Assembly (NCBI RefSeq): GCF_002813245.1
Contig: NZ_PHUF01000002.1
Span: 434,001-498,000, forward strand
Source of the DNA: Novosphingobium kunmingense
GTDB taxonomy: Bacteria > Pseudomonadota > Alphaproteobacteria > Sphingomonadales > Sphingomonadaceae
Reading direction: 5' to 3'
DNA length: 64,000 nt
Part shown: positions 13,626 to 22,433 of the stretch, piece by piece
Layout: each line of letters begins with the position of its first letter
How positions within the stretch are numbered: position 1 is the stretch's first letter
Position numbers and translations under genes: made by a program
The notes under the pieces: model-generated
The model's input: only the letters and a program-made list of their open reading frames with translations
What the model was told of the DNA's origin: nothing
Database searches by the model: none

Positions 13626-13632
13626 CCGACTG

Positions 13633-14556
13633 TCAGAGAGCTGCGGTCAGCCGGGCAAGCTGGTCGGCCGAAAGCTCCAGCGTTGCTGCCTCGCACAGGT
13701 CGCGGACCTGTTCGACCGAGGTGGCGCTGGCAATCGGCGCGCCGATCCCGGGCTGCATCCGTAGCCAGGCAAGGGCAACCTGCGCGTGGGTCGCCCCGGT
13801 TTCGCGCACGATATCGTCCATGGCGGCGAGCATCGGCTTGCCGCTTTCGATCAGCTTGCCCATCCGCTGCCCGCGCACCGACTTGCCGAGATCGGCCTCG
13901 GTCCGGTACTTGCCGGTGAGAAAGCCCGAGGCGAGCCCGAAGAACGGCAGCATCGGAATGCCGCGCGTGGTGCACAGCGCCTGCAGGTCGGCACCATAGG
14001 CCTCGCGCGAGACGAGGTTGTATTCGTTCTGGAGCACGCTGAACGGCGTCGCGCCCTGATCGGAAGCCGCCTGGAGCGCGGCGCCGAGCCGCGCGGCGGT
14101 GAAATTCGAGGCTCCGAGCGCCCGCACCTGGCCCGTTCGTACCGCGCGGTCGAACGCCGCGACGATATCCCCGATGGGCAGTTCCTCGTAATCGCGGTGG
14201 GCGTAGTAGAGATCGACGTAGTCGGTCTGCAGCCGGTCGAGCGAGGCGGCGAGCGAGGCCACCACGCGCGCCGGCTCGTACAATTCCTGCCCACCGAGCA
14301 TACCGGTCTTGGTGTGAAGCCGCATGTCGGCGCGCTTGCCGCCTTGCGCAAACCACTTGCCGAGAACCGTTTCGCTTTCGCCGCCCTTGTGACCCGGTAC
14401 CCAGGCCGAATAGACGTCCGCCGTGTCGATCATCCGCCCGCCGGCGGCGTGAAACGCGTCGAGAACGGCAAAGCTTGCGTCCTCATCGGCGGTGAAGCCG
14501 AAGACGTTGCCGCCGAGGACCAGCGGGATGCCAGCGATGGCCGGATTCGTGCTCAT
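13633..14556 (-). CDS. Aldo/keto reductase
   Basis: An NADPH-dependent carbonyl reductase of 307 residues. The catalytic tetrad is visible: Asp44 and Tyr49 in MIDTADVYS, Lys83 in HTKTG, and His120 in LYYAHRD. The cofactor-binding end has [11 protein letters not shown] and [12 protein letters not shown]. It resembles the YajO/IolS group of AKRs. Its ATG overlaps the ribH stop in ATGA, so it is translationally coupled to a riboflavin gene. No direct role in flavin synthesis is known. It converges with the lipocalin-like gene with seven bases between stops. Confidence 0.9.
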   Translation of the reverse strand: MSTNPAIAGIPLVLGGNVFGFTADEDASFAVLDAFHAAGGRMIDTADVYSAWVPGHKGGESETVLGKWFAQGGKRADMRLHTKTGMLGGQELYEPARVVASLAASLDRLQTDYVDLYYAHRDYEELPIGDIVAAFDRAVRTGQVRALGASNFTAARLGAALQAASDQGATPFSVLQNEYNLVSREAYGADLQALCTTRGIPMLPFFGLASGFLTGKYRTEADLGKSVRGQRMGKLIESGKPMLAAMDDIVRETGATHAQVALAWLRMQPGIGAPIASATSVEQVRDLCEAATLELSADQLARLTAAL

Positions 14557-14972
14557 GCGAACTTCTCCCGCAGCTTGAGGAGGGCCATGGCTGCCTTGGC
14601 CGCCTCGCCGCCCTTGTCCTTCTGCTTCGGATCGGCGCGGACGAGGGCCTGTTCCTCGTTCTCGACGGTCAGGATGCCGTTGCCGATGGCCATGCCGTCC
14701 ATGGTCAGCGCCATGATGCCGCGCGCGCTTTCGCCGGCGACGATCTCGAAGTGGTAGGTTTCGCCCCGGATGACGACGCCGATCGCGACATAGCCGTCAT
14801 AGCGCTGGGCTTCGTCGGCAAGGGCGATCGCGCCGGGGATCTCGAGTGCGCCGGGCACGGTAAGCACGTCGACCTTGTGGCCCGCGGCCTTCAGCGCGGC
14901 GCGCGCGCCTTCAACGAGCATGTCGTTGAGGTGATCGTAGAAACGCGCTTCGACAATCAGGAAATCGGCCAT
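14553..14972 (-). CDS. ribH: 6,7-dimethyl-8-ribityllumazine synthase, copy 1
   Basis: Lumazine synthase condenses the ribityl-aminopyrimidine with dihydroxybutanone phosphate in the penultimate riboflavin step. The 139 residues include [28 protein letters not shown] (with the catalytic His in HFE) and [17 protein letters not shown] second copy at 37724 is about 88% identical by eye. This copy is paired with an aldo-keto reductase instead of ribB. The 137 bp upstream were checked for an FMN riboswitch, and none of its conserved elements was seen. Confidence 0.95.
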   Translation of the reverse strand: MADFLIVEARFYDHLNDMLVEGARAALKAAGHKVDVLTVPGALEIPGAIALADEAQRYDGYVAIGVVIRGETYHFEIVAGESARGIMALTMDGMAIGNGILTVENEEQALVRADPKQKDKGGEAAKAAMALLKLREKFA

Positions 14973-15109
14973 CGATCAAGCCTCCGTAATGGGGGCATTC
15001 GCCCGGGATGTTGAGGCCGTGGCCTTTATGAAACGGTCGCCGTGGACCGAGCCGCTGGGCCCTGTCTGCCAGCATCGGCCCGCCAAGGCCATAGCCAAGC
15101 ACGCGCATT

Positions 15110-16090
15110 TCAGAGCAGGCGTTCGATTAGCCAGAAGCTGGCCGTCGTGCCAATCACGTAGGTCGCCGCCAGTACGGCGGGCCGGGTGGCGAAGGGTGCC
15201 GCACGCCGCAGGATGGCTAGGACGGCAAGAACGGCAGCGACGATGACCAGCTGACCCGCCTCGACACCAAGGTTGAAGGCGACGAGCGCCATAGGCACTT
15301 CGCCCTCGGGCAGGCCGATCTCGCGCAGCGCGCCGGCAAAGCCGAAACCGTGTATCAAGCCGAAAGCGAAAGCGACGAGCCAGGGCGCGCGTTCGGCAAA
15401 ACGCGGTGCGTCCGGCTCCTGCTTGACGATTTCGACCGCGAGAAAGACGATCGACACGGCGATCAACGCCTCGACCGGGGCCTGGGCGAGGCCGATGAAA
15501 CCGAGGGTCGTTCCGGCCAGGGTCAGCGAATGCGCGGCGGTGAACGCGGTGGCCGCGCCCGCGATGGTCCAGGGCCGGCGCAGCAGCAGGACCAGAGCGA
15601 TGACGAACAGCAGATGGTCGTAGCCCGCCAGGATGTGGTCGATGCCGAGCGCCAGATAGGTGCGCGCCACCTGCCAGCGATCCGGCACCGTCGCAACCGT
15701 CACCATGGCGCGCACCGGGGTGAGCCGTTCGGCCTGCACCGGCCGCCCCAGCGGCGCGATGCGCAGCAGCGCGTCGGTATAGGCGGAGTCCATCCCGGCA
15801 AGACCGACCCGCTCTCCCGCAAGATCACGCGTGCAGGTCGCTGTCATGGCCGCCACAACCGCGCCGCCGTCGAGCCGGGACTGGGCCGGTCCGAGGGTGC
15901 AGAAGCTCGGCAGCGCGGGTCGCGTGCGCGTCGCAAGGCCCCCCAGGACAGGCGCCTTCCACAGCACGGTCCAGGTGTGCCCATCGACCTGTGTCAGTTC
16001 CAGATAGCCGGGGCGCAACTCGTCCGCGCGCGTCGGCTTCGCACACCCCAGGAACACGATCAGGACTACGAATACCGCAAGAGACCTCAT
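15110..16090 (-). CDS. HupE/UreJ family membrane protein
   Basis: A 326-residue protein: a signal or lipoprotein-like start (FVVLIVFLGC, Cys16), an extracytoplasmic domain of about 110 residues, then six or so membrane segments with TYLALGIDHILAGYDHLLFV, TAAHSLTLAGTTLG and GLIHGFGFAGALREIGLP. These His-rich stretches define the HupE/UreJ family of nickel or cobalt permease-like proteins, though the actual substrate of such long HupE proteins is unknown. Its ATG overlaps the PPIase stop in ATGA. It is the third gene of the DUF3604-PPIase-HupE operon. Confidence 0.85.
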   Translation of the reverse strand: MRSLAVFVVLIVFLGCAKPTRADELRPGYLELTQVDGHTWTVLWKAPVLGGLATRTRPALPSFCTLGPAQSRLDGGAVVAAMTATCTRDLAGERVGLAGMDSAYTDALLRIAPLGRPVQAERLTPVRAMVTVATVPDRWQVARTYLALGIDHILAGYDHLLFVIALVLLLRRPWTIAGAATAFTAAHSLTLAGTTLGFIGLAQAPVEALIAVSIVFLAVEIVKQEPDAPRFAERAPWLVAFAFGLIHGFGFAGALREIGLPEGEVPMALVAFNLGVEAGQLVIVAAVLAVLAILRRAAPFATRPAVLAATYVIGTTASFWLIERLL

Positions 16091-16920
16091 TCGGGCATCT
16101 CGATCACGACATCGTAGCCAGCGACGATGCGCTTGTAGGCGGCGTCCTGCGCCTGCTGTGCGGCGCGGGCCCGCCAGGCGTTTTCCGCCGCCTGGCGCAC
16201 ATCGGCAAGGCGCGGCGCGCCCGGACTCGTGCGCCGCATCACCCTGACCGCGTGCAATCCCACCCCGGATGCGATCGGTCCCGACCATTGCTGCAGGGAC
16301 GCGGTTTCGAGCGCGGCGACGAACCCGTCGCCAAGGGTGGATGCCAGCACGCTGGCCGGCTGGTCGGTGAAATGCGCGGGGAGGGGCGCCGGCAGGGCAA
16401 CGTCGGTCGGCTCGGCACCCGCCCTCAATTGTGCCAGCGCCTGCACGGCACGTTTTCGGCCTGCTGCGTCGTCTGCGCCCAGATAGGCCTGGTCGAGGGT
16501 GTAGCTCGCTCCGGGAGCGAAGCGGGCCGGGCTCTCGTCGATCAGCGCCTGCAGCTGGGCGTCGGTCGGCGTTGCGACTTGCGCCTCGCTGGCGGCAAGG
16601 GCGAGCATCTTGTTGCGCATCCGCCGGACCACGACTTCGTCGTCCTTGTCGAGCCCGAGGCGCAGCGCTTCGCGGTAGTAGGCCTGGTCGCGGACGTGAT
16701 CGGCGATCATGCCGTCCAGTTCGCTTGGACTTGGAGGCCGGCGGAACGACTGCGCGAAACGCGCGGCAAGCTGGCCGACAGCGGCCTCATCTACGACGAT
16801 GCGCCGATCGCCGGCATCGGGCGGGCGGCCCGCCAGCAAGACATAGAGAATGGCCCCCGCCACGAGGAAGTGGACTAACGGTTCGCGCAGCACTTGGCCC
16901 GCGCGGCTCCATATTTTCAT
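16087..16920 (-). CDS. Membrane-anchored PpiC/SurA-like peptidyl-prolyl isomerase
   Basis: A 277-residue protein with one N-terminal membrane anchor (LVHFLVAGAILYVLLA) and a helical SurA-N-like chaperone region (SELDGMIADHVRDQAYYREAL). A parvulin-like region follows (TLDQAYLG, WSGPIASGVGLHAVRVMRR). It probably faces the periplasm and helps fold exported partners, perhaps its two operon neighbours. The start at 16920 overlaps the DUF3604 stop in ATGA. A much longer frame reading through from 18762 is a shadow of DUF3604. The parvulin active site looks weak, so chaperone activity may dominate. Confidence 0.8.
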   Translation of the reverse strand: MKIWSRAGQVLREPLVHFLVAGAILYVLLAGRPPDAGDRRIVVDEAAVGQLAARFAQSFRRPPSPSELDGMIADHVRDQAYYREALRLGLDKDDEVVVRRMRNKMLALAASEAQVATPTDAQLQALIDESPARFAPGASYTLDQAYLGADDAAGRKRAVQALAQLRAGAEPTDVALPAPLPAHFTDQPASVLASTLGDGFVAALETASLQQWSGPIASGVGLHAVRVMRRTSPGAPRLADVRQAAENAWRARAAQQAQDAAYKRIVAGYDVVIEMPE

Positions 16921-18821
16921 GCCGGGCCGGCCGGCGAATACCAGATCGGCGAGCTGTAGGCGCGTTCCTGGGCCTTCTGGATCACCTCTGGCCCCAGCTT
17001 GAGCTTGAAGCGAAGCGCATCGTAGGCCGGCCAGGTCGGCGTCGGGATCTCCAGCACGCGCAGGTAATAGAACGCGCGGAAGCGCGGGTCGAACTCGGGA
17101 TCGGCCCATACCGTAGACAGCGCCGGCGCGCCGATGGAATTGGTATAGCTGGCCCGCGCCAGGTCGACAGTGTCGCCCACGGCAGGGACCTTCCCGCCGC
17201 TGGCCTGGCGCCTTTCCATATCGCTCCACACCACGTCGAAGATCTTTTCGTGAAGCTTGCCCGCAGCGTCGACCCAACCCTTGACCACCTGCACGCGGTC
17301 GAGATTGGCGCCGTCCGGGTCCTTCAGCGCGGACACGATGAAGCTGGGCCTGCCCCCGGCACCTAGCGCCAGCGACCCGCCCATCGGCACCCCGCGGGCA
17401 TAGCCGGCCTTGACCCAATCGCTCTTGAGGTCCGCAGCGGTAAAGCCAGCGCCGCCGAAGAACCGCACCGTCATGCGCGGACCGGTGGTGGCATAGACTT
17501 CGCGCCGGGCAAGCGCGTCCCAGATCGCCGCGCGCGTATTCGCCTTGGCCCAGACCCCGGCATAGCCGCCGGCGAGATACTGCCAGCCGAAACGGCCGAG
17601 CCGTGTGCCGAGGCTCTGCGATCCCATGGCGCGGGTGGGGCCGGGTTCGTTGCCGCTGTGCTTGCCGAAAAAGTTGTTCTCGTCCCCGGTTGAGAGCGAG
17701 GTGTGGCTGTCGGTCGATCCGATCAGGCCGAACTTGTAGGGGTTGGCGCCCAGCTTTGCTTCCAGGGCCAGACCGCGTTTCAGCGCTTCGCGGACATATT
17801 CGGCGGCGAACATTTCGGGCTTCTTGGCTTCGTTCAGCATAAGGTTGCCGATGTCCCATCCTGCGGTGCCATAGCCGGCGAATTCGTCGTTGGGGGACAG
17901 GAAGGGATGGGCCTCGCTGTCGCCCTTGATCTGCGTGATCTCGACCACCGGCTCCTTCTCGGCCCGGCGCCGGGCCCAGGCAGCGGTCATGGGTTGGCCC
18001 GCGCCGTCGGTCATCATGAACATCAGGCCGTTGGACACGTTGGAATTGTGCGGGATCGCCAGCACCTTGCCGCCGGTCTTCGCCTGATAGGCGTCCATGT
18101 AGTCCCACAGCTTGTCTGGGGTCGCCTCGTTTGTGGGGTCGAGCGGATCGACCTGGCTGACCAGATCCTTGCCATCGCGGAAAATGACGTTGCGGTGCAG
18201 ATTGTTGCCGCCCTGCATGAGGGTGTATTCGAAGCCCATCATCGCCGTGAATTTGCCCGGTTCGTTGTAACGTTCGACCACGCCCAGGTGAGTATTCCAG
18301 ACGTTGTGCGTGCGCTCGGCCGAAGCCTTGGGATCGCGGAACATCGGGGGAAGGGTGTTGTTCGCTCGCGCGGCCAGGATCTCGGCCATGGCGGCGACCG
18401 ATTGCCGTGGCCCTTCGTGCATCATGTCGTACCACCGCAGCACCTGTGGGTCGCGGATCATGATGCGCGGCGCGTTGTAGAGCGCCATGGTCGATCCCAT
18501 GCCCTCGGCATGGTCGGTGATCACCACGAAGTCGAGCGGCCGCGCCAGCCTGGCCTTGATTCCGGTGGAACTGGTGACCTCTTCGCCCCTGGCAAAGCGC
18601 AGAGCTTCTTCCGGGCCGAGCCGGTTGCCGAACCCGAAGGCGTCGACCGAATTGGCGGTGTGGAGATGCAAGTCCCCCCACAGCACCCGCTCGGGATAGG
18701 CAGTTTCGGGGATCTGCGCTGCCGGCGCCGTGCCGGTCATCGCCTGGCTGACCTTTTCGCATCCGGCCAGCGAAAATCCCGCCAGCAGCGCCGCCGCTGC
18801 GCCCAGCAAAGGTGCCTTCAT
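16917..18821 (-). CDS. DUF3604 lipoprotein with PHP-like metal sites
   Basis: A 634-residue protein with a lipobox (FSLAGC, Cys21) placed by starting at 18821. Conserved metal-binding clusters resemble those of PHP-type phosphoesterases: WGDLHLHTANSVDAF, VVITDHAEGMG, IPHNSN and GSTDSHTSLS. DUF3604 proteins have no proven activity; metal-dependent hydrolysis at the cell envelope is inferred. It heads a three-gene operon in which every junction is an ATGA overlap. It is divergent from the acyl-CoA dehydrogenase operon, with about 148 bp between starts containing two inverted repeats. Confidence 0.88.
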   Translation of the reverse strand: MKAPLLGAAAALLAGFSLAGCEKVSQAMTGTAPAAQIPETAYPERVLWGDLHLHTANSVDAFGFGNRLGPEEALRFARGEEVTSSTGIKARLARPLDFVVITDHAEGMGSTMALYNAPRIMIRDPQVLRWYDMMHEGPRQSVAAMAEILAARANNTLPPMFRDPKASAERTHNVWNTHLGVVERYNEPGKFTAMMGFEYTLMQGGNNLHRNVIFRDGKDLVSQVDPLDPTNEATPDKLWDYMDAYQAKTGGKVLAIPHNSNVSNGLMFMMTDGAGQPMTAAWARRRAEKEPVVEITQIKGDSEAHPFLSPNDEFAGYGTAGWDIGNLMLNEAKKPEMFAAEYVREALKRGLALEAKLGANPYKFGLIGSTDSHTSLSTGDENNFFGKHSGNEPGPTRAMGSQSLGTRLGRFGWQYLAGGYAGVWAKANTRAAIWDALARREVYATTGPRMTVRFFGGAGFTAADLKSDWVKAGYARGVPMGGSLALGAGGRPSFIVSALKDPDGANLDRVQVVKGWVDAAGKLHEKIFDVVWSDMERRQASGGKVPAVGDTVDLARASYTNSIGAPALSTVWADPEFDPRFRAFYYLRVLEIPTPTWPAYDALRFKLKLGPEVIQKAQERAYSSPIWYSPAGPA

Positions 18822-18851
18822 GCCTCGTCCCCTCCCGCGCCGATCGGTTGC

Positions 18852-18923
18852 GATTGGCAATGCGATCTTGCCATGCCCGCAGCGAAGATCAACCGCCTGA
18901 ACTAAGATGCACGATTGCCAATC
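18852..18923. repeat. 10-bp inverted repeat in the divergent promoter region
   Basis: GATTGGCAAT at 18852-18861 is the exact reverse complement of ATTGCCAATC at 18914-18923, 52 bases apart. A further TTGCCA lies between them near 18868. The arms sit symmetrically between the DUF3604 operon and the acyl-CoA dehydrogenase operon and touch the palindrome at 18924, which suggests looping or two dimer sites. The function is inferred only from position. Confidence 0.45.
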
Positions 18924-18939
18924 TTAACCGGTCGGTTAA
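18924..18939. promoter_or_regulatory. TetR-type operator upstream of the acyl-CoA dehydrogenase operon
   Basis: A perfect 7-2-7 palindrome, TTAACCG-GT-CGGTTAA, ends 30 bases before the first acyl-CoA dehydrogenase start. Palindromes of this form are typical of TetR-family repressors of fatty-acid and steroid catabolism. A one-mismatch copy sits at the centre of the inverted repeat at 11411. No TetR gene lies in the window, so the regulator is encoded elsewhere. Confidence 0.65.
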
Positions 18940-18969
18940 ACCTACGGCATAACCGGGAGAGAATCACCC

Positions 18970-20064
18970 ATGTCGATATTGTACGACGAAGGCCAGCAGG
19001 CCATAGCCACCGAATCCCGCCGCGTCCTCGACGCGCGGATGGACAAGGCCCGCCTGCTCAAGCTGCTCGAGGAAACGGGCAGCCACGACCAACCGTTCTG
19101 GGACACTGCGGTGGAACAGGGATGGACCGCGCTGGCAATCCCCGAAGAGTTCGGCGGCCTTGGGCTTGGTCTGGTTGAACTGGGCCTGGTTGCTCAGGCT
19201 GCCGGTGCCGCCACCTCGGGCGCGCCATTCCTGACCGCGGGTTATGGCCTGTCCTCGGCTCTGCTCCAGGGCGGATCGGATGACCTAAAGTCCGCCTGGC
19301 TGCCGCGCCTTGCCGCTGGCGAGGTCACGGCCGCGATCGCTTTTGCCGAAGGCAACGCGATCCTGCCGGCAAGCCCGTCGGTTACCTACGTCGACGGCAA
19401 GCTCACCGGCACCAAGCCCGCCGTGGTCGGCGGCGCCAAGGCCGACGTTGCGCTGGTTTGGGCAAAGGGTCCGAACGGTCCGGTGCTGGCCGTGGCGGAA
19501 TTGGCCGGGGCCGCGCGCAACCCGCTCAGCAGCTACGACAACACGCGCCTCCATGCCGATCTGGCCTTTTCGGGAACGCCGGCGACGCTGGTGGCGGAAG
19601 GCGCTGCGGCGCAGGCCCTGGCGCTCGACGCGCTGGCGCGCATGGCGGTCGTCACCGCGCACGAACAGGTTGGCGGCGCCGAGGCACTGCTGACCATCGC
19701 GCGCGACTATGCCGTGACGCGCAAGGCCTTCGGCCAGCTCATCGGCGCCTTCCAGTCGATCAAGCACCGGATTTCCGAAATGTACGGCCTGGTGGAGATC
19801 GCCCGGGCCAATTGCATCCATGCGGCTGCCAGCGAAGGGCAGTCCAATTTCCTGATCGCCGCCGCCGATGCGCGGATTTCGGCAACCGAGGCCTATGACA
19901 CCAACGCCCGCGACTGCATGCAGATTCACGGTGGGATCGGGGTTACGTGGGAGCTCGGCCTCCACCTTCACATGCGCCGCGCGCGCAGCCTGGCGGCGGA
20001 ACAGGGCAACCTCCTGTTCTGGGAAGACGTCCTTGTGAACCAACTGACCGGAGAAGCGGCATGA
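18970..20064 (+). CDS. Acyl-CoA dehydrogenase family protein, first of operon
   Basis: A 364-residue flavoprotein of the acyl-CoA dehydrogenase superfamily, shorter than usual and with a degenerate middle domain. It is recognised by IPEEFGGLGLGLVELGLV, TRKAFGQLIGAFQSIKHRISEM and CMQIHGGIGVTWELGLHLHMRRA. In steroid and branched-chain acyl-CoA catabolism, such proteins pair with a second dehydrogenase as heterotetramers. The next gene is coupled to it by an ATGA overlap, which fits a subunit pair. A palindromic operator lies just upstream. Confidence 0.85.
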   Translation: MSILYDEGQQAIATESRRVLDARMDKARLLKLLEETGSHDQPFWDTAVEQGWTALAIPEEFGGLGLGLVELGLVAQAAGAATSGAPFLTAGYGLSSALLQGGSDDLKSAWLPRLAAGEVTAAIAFAEGNAILPASPSVTYVDGKLTGTKPAVVGGAKADVALVWAKGPNGPVLAVAELAGAARNPLSSYDNTRLHADLAFSGTPATLVAEGAAAQALALDALARMAVVTAHEQVGGAEALLTIARDYAVTRKAFGQLIGAFQSIKHRISEMYGLVEIARANCIHAAASEGQSNFLIAAADARISATEAYDTNARDCMQIHGGIGVTWELGLHLHMRRARSLAAEQGNLLFWEDVLVNQLTGEAA

Positions 20065-21266
20065 TCGAGATCGAAGACTTCCGCCAGAAGGCGCGTGCCT
20101 TCCTCGAGACGATGGCGCCGAAGTACGGCCGCGCCGCGCGCGAGGGCAATACGATGGAGCAGGACCTGGCGCTGGGCCGTGAATACATGGCCGCGCGCTA
20201 TGACGCTGGCTTCGGCGGCATCAACTGGTCGCCCGATGTCGGCGGGCAGGGTCTCTCGAACATGCACAAGATCGCCTACGACGCCGAAGAAATGCAGTAC
20301 GGCATGCCGGTGCAGTTCTTCGGCATTTCGCTGGGCATGCCGGTGCCGATCCTGATGGCCTATTGCCAGGACAAGGCCTTCGTGAAGGAACGGGTCCTCA
20401 AGGCGCTGCGCGGCGAGGAGATCTGGTGTCAGCTTTTCTCCGAACCGTCGGGCGGCTCGGACCTTGCCGCGCTTCGTACGCGGGTCGAACCGGACGGCAA
20501 CGGCTGGCGGATGAACGGCCAGAAGATCTGGACCAGCTGGGCGCAATATTGCGACTACGGCGTGATCGTCACGCGCAGCGATCCGACCGTCGAGAAGCAC
20601 AAGGGGCTGACCTACTTCTGGCTCGACATGAAGGCACCGGGCGTCGACGTGCGGCCGATCAAGCTGGCCGGCGGCGACAGCCATGTGAACGAGGTGTTCT
20701 TCGATGACGTCCGGCTTGAGGACGAACAGCGCCTCGGTCCGGTTGGCGGGGGCTTTGGCGTCGCGCTCCACACGTTGATGATCGAACGCTACATCGCAAC
20801 CGACAGCGCCGGATTCGGCCCGCACCTCGACGAGTTCGTCAAGCTGGCCCAAGGAACCGAGATCAACGGCAAGCCGGCGATCGAGGACGGCCGGGTGCGG
20901 TCGGCGATCGCCCGCAACCACGCCATGCGCGCCGGGCTCGATTCGATCACCAAGCGCGCCTTCCTGATGATGCAGGCGGGCATGCAGCCGGGACCCGAAG
21001 GCAGCCTGCAAAAGCTGGTCGCGGTGCGGAGCCGGCAGAAGCTGTCGGAAATGGCGATGGACCTCAAGGGCAACGAGAGCTTCGCCTTCGATCCCCACGC
21101 CTACGTCAAGACCGACTGGGGGGCGAGCTGGCTCAACGCGCCGACCGGACGCATCGCCGGCGGTTCGGACGAAGTGTTGCTCAACACTATCGCCGAGAAG
21201 ATCCTCGGCCTGCCGCAGGATCACCGTCCGGACAAGGGTGTTCCTTTCAATCAGATCCCGGCCTGA
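20061..21266 (+). CDS. Acyl-CoA dehydrogenase family protein, second of operon
   Basis: A 401-residue acyl-CoA dehydrogenase starting at 20061 in the ATGA overlap; the open frame further upstream lies within the preceding gene. Domain markers are NWSPDVGGQGLSNMHKIAY, the FAD segment CQLFSEPSGGSDLAALRTR, NGQKIWTSWAQYCDYG and RIAGGSDEVLLNTIAEKILGLP. It is likely the FAD-binding partner of the preceding gene in an alpha2beta2 enzyme that introduces a double bond into an acyl-CoA. The specific substrate cannot be read from sequence. Confidence 0.88.
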   Translation: MIEIEDFRQKARAFLETMAPKYGRAAREGNTMEQDLALGREYMAARYDAGFGGINWSPDVGGQGLSNMHKIAYDAEEMQYGMPVQFFGISLGMPVPILMAYCQDKAFVKERVLKALRGEEIWCQLFSEPSGGSDLAALRTRVEPDGNGWRMNGQKIWTSWAQYCDYGVIVTRSDPTVEKHKGLTYFWLDMKAPGVDVRPIKLAGGDSHVNEVFFDDVRLEDEQRLGPVGGGFGVALHTLMIERYIATDSAGFGPHLDEFVKLAQGTEINGKPAIEDGRVRSAIARNHAMRAGLDSITKRAFLMMQAGMQPGPEGSLQKLVAVRSRQKLSEMAMDLKGNESFAFDPHAYVKTDWGASWLNAPTGRIAGGSDEVLLNTIAEKILGLPQDHRPDKGVPFNQIPA

Positions 21267-21275
21267 GCCGACCGG

Positions 21276-22433
21276 ATGACCGAAAGCGAAGATATTGCGG
21301 AAATCCGCCGCGCAGTGCAGGCGCTCTGCGCGGAGTTTCCAGGCGATTACTGGCGCGAGAAGGACCGCGAGCGAGCCTATCCGGGTGAGTTCGTCGATGC
21401 GCTGACCCGCGCCGGCTTTCTCGCCGCGCTGATTCCGGAAGCATACGGCGGATCGGGCCTGAAGCTCGATGCAGCGGCGGTCATCATGGAGGAAATCCAG
21501 GCCGCCGGCTGCAACGGGGCGAGCGCGCACGCGCAGATGTACATCATGAACACGCTGCTGCGGTATGGCAGCGAGGAGCAGAAGGCGGCCTACCTTCCGG
21601 GCATTGCCGACGGATCGCTGCGCCTGCAGGCCTTCGGCGTGTCCGAGCCGACCAGCGGGACCGACACGCTGTCCTTGCGCACCGTGGCGGTGCGTGACGG
21701 CGATCATTACGTGGTGAACGGCCAGAAGATCTGGACCAGCCGCGCGGAATATTCCGACCTCATGCTGCTTCTGGCGCGGACCACGCCGCGCGATCAGGTG
21801 AAGTCCAAGACCGAGGGCCTGTCGATCTTCCTGGTCGACATGCGAGAGGTCGTTGGGAGCGGGCTGACGATCAAGCCGATCCGCACGATGATGAACCACT
21901 CGACCACCGAGGTGTTCTTCGACGACATGCGCATTCCCGCTTCCAGCCTGATCGGCGAGGAAGGCAAGGGCTTTCGCTACATCCTGTCGGGCATGAACGC
22001 GGAGCGCATTTTGATCGCGGCCGAGTGCGTCGGCGATGCCAAGTGGTTCATCCGGAAGGCGACCGATTATGCCAAGGACCGGTCGGTTTTCGCGCGGCCG
22101 ATCGGCCAGAACCAGGGCGTGCAGTTCCCGATCGCGCGCTGCTATGCCCAGATGTGCGCGGCCGAACTGATGGTCCACCATGCCGCACAGGTTTACGACC
22201 AGGGCGGCAACCCGGGCGAAGAGGCCAACATGGCCAAGCTCTTGGCCAGCGAGGCCAGCTGGGCCGCGGCCGACATGTGCGTCCAGACCCACGGCGGCTT
22301 CGGCTTTGCCGAGGAATACGACGTGGAAAGGAAGTTCCGCGAGGCGCGGCTCTATACCGTGGCGCCAATCAGCACGAACCTGATCCTGTCCTATCTGGCC
22401 GAGCACGTGCTGGGCCTGCCGCGCAGCTACTGA
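21276..22433 (+). CDS. Acyl-CoA dehydrogenase, third of operon
   Basis: A 385-residue classical acyl-CoA dehydrogenase ten bases after the previous stop. Features are EAYGGSGLKLDAAAVIMEEI, the FAD motif FGVSEPTSGTDTLSLRT, NGQKIWTSRAEYSDLM, and the C-terminal TDYAKDRSVFARPIGQNQ and VQTHGGFGFAEEYDVERKF. It is more canonical than its two partners and probably works as a homotetramer on a medium- or branched-chain acyl-CoA. Its last seven bases overlap the end of the convergent TIR-ATPase gene. Confidence 0.92.
   Translation: MTESEDIAEIRRAVQALCAEFPGDYWREKDRERAYPGEFVDALTRAGFLAALIPEAYGGSGLKLDAAAVIMEEIQAAGCNGASAHAQMYIMNTLLRYGSEEQKAAYLPGIADGSLRLQAFGVSEPTSGTDTLSLRTVAVRDGDHYVVNGQKIWTSRAEYSDLMLLLARTTPRDQVKSKTEGLSIFLVDMREVVGSGLTIKPIRTMMNHSTTEVFFDDMRIPASSLIGEEGKGFRYILSGMNAERILIAAECVGDAKWFIRKATDYAKDRSVFARPIGQNQGVQFPIARCYAQMCAAELMVHHAAQVYDQGGNPGEEANMAKLLASEASWAAADMCVQTHGGFGFAEEYDVERKFREARLYTVAPISTNLILSYLAEHVLGLPRSY

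Noticed and set aside
14973..15109. Possible FMN riboswitch before ribH copy 1
   Set aside because: None of the conserved RFN stretches could be found on the minus strand.
16087..18762. A single 891-codon protein on the minus strand
   Set aside because: Only the last 277 codons (PPIase) are real; the rest is an alternative frame of DUF3604.
19968..22406. 812-codon frame opposite the acyl-CoA dehydrogenases
   Set aside because: Shadow of three clear dehydrogenase genes.
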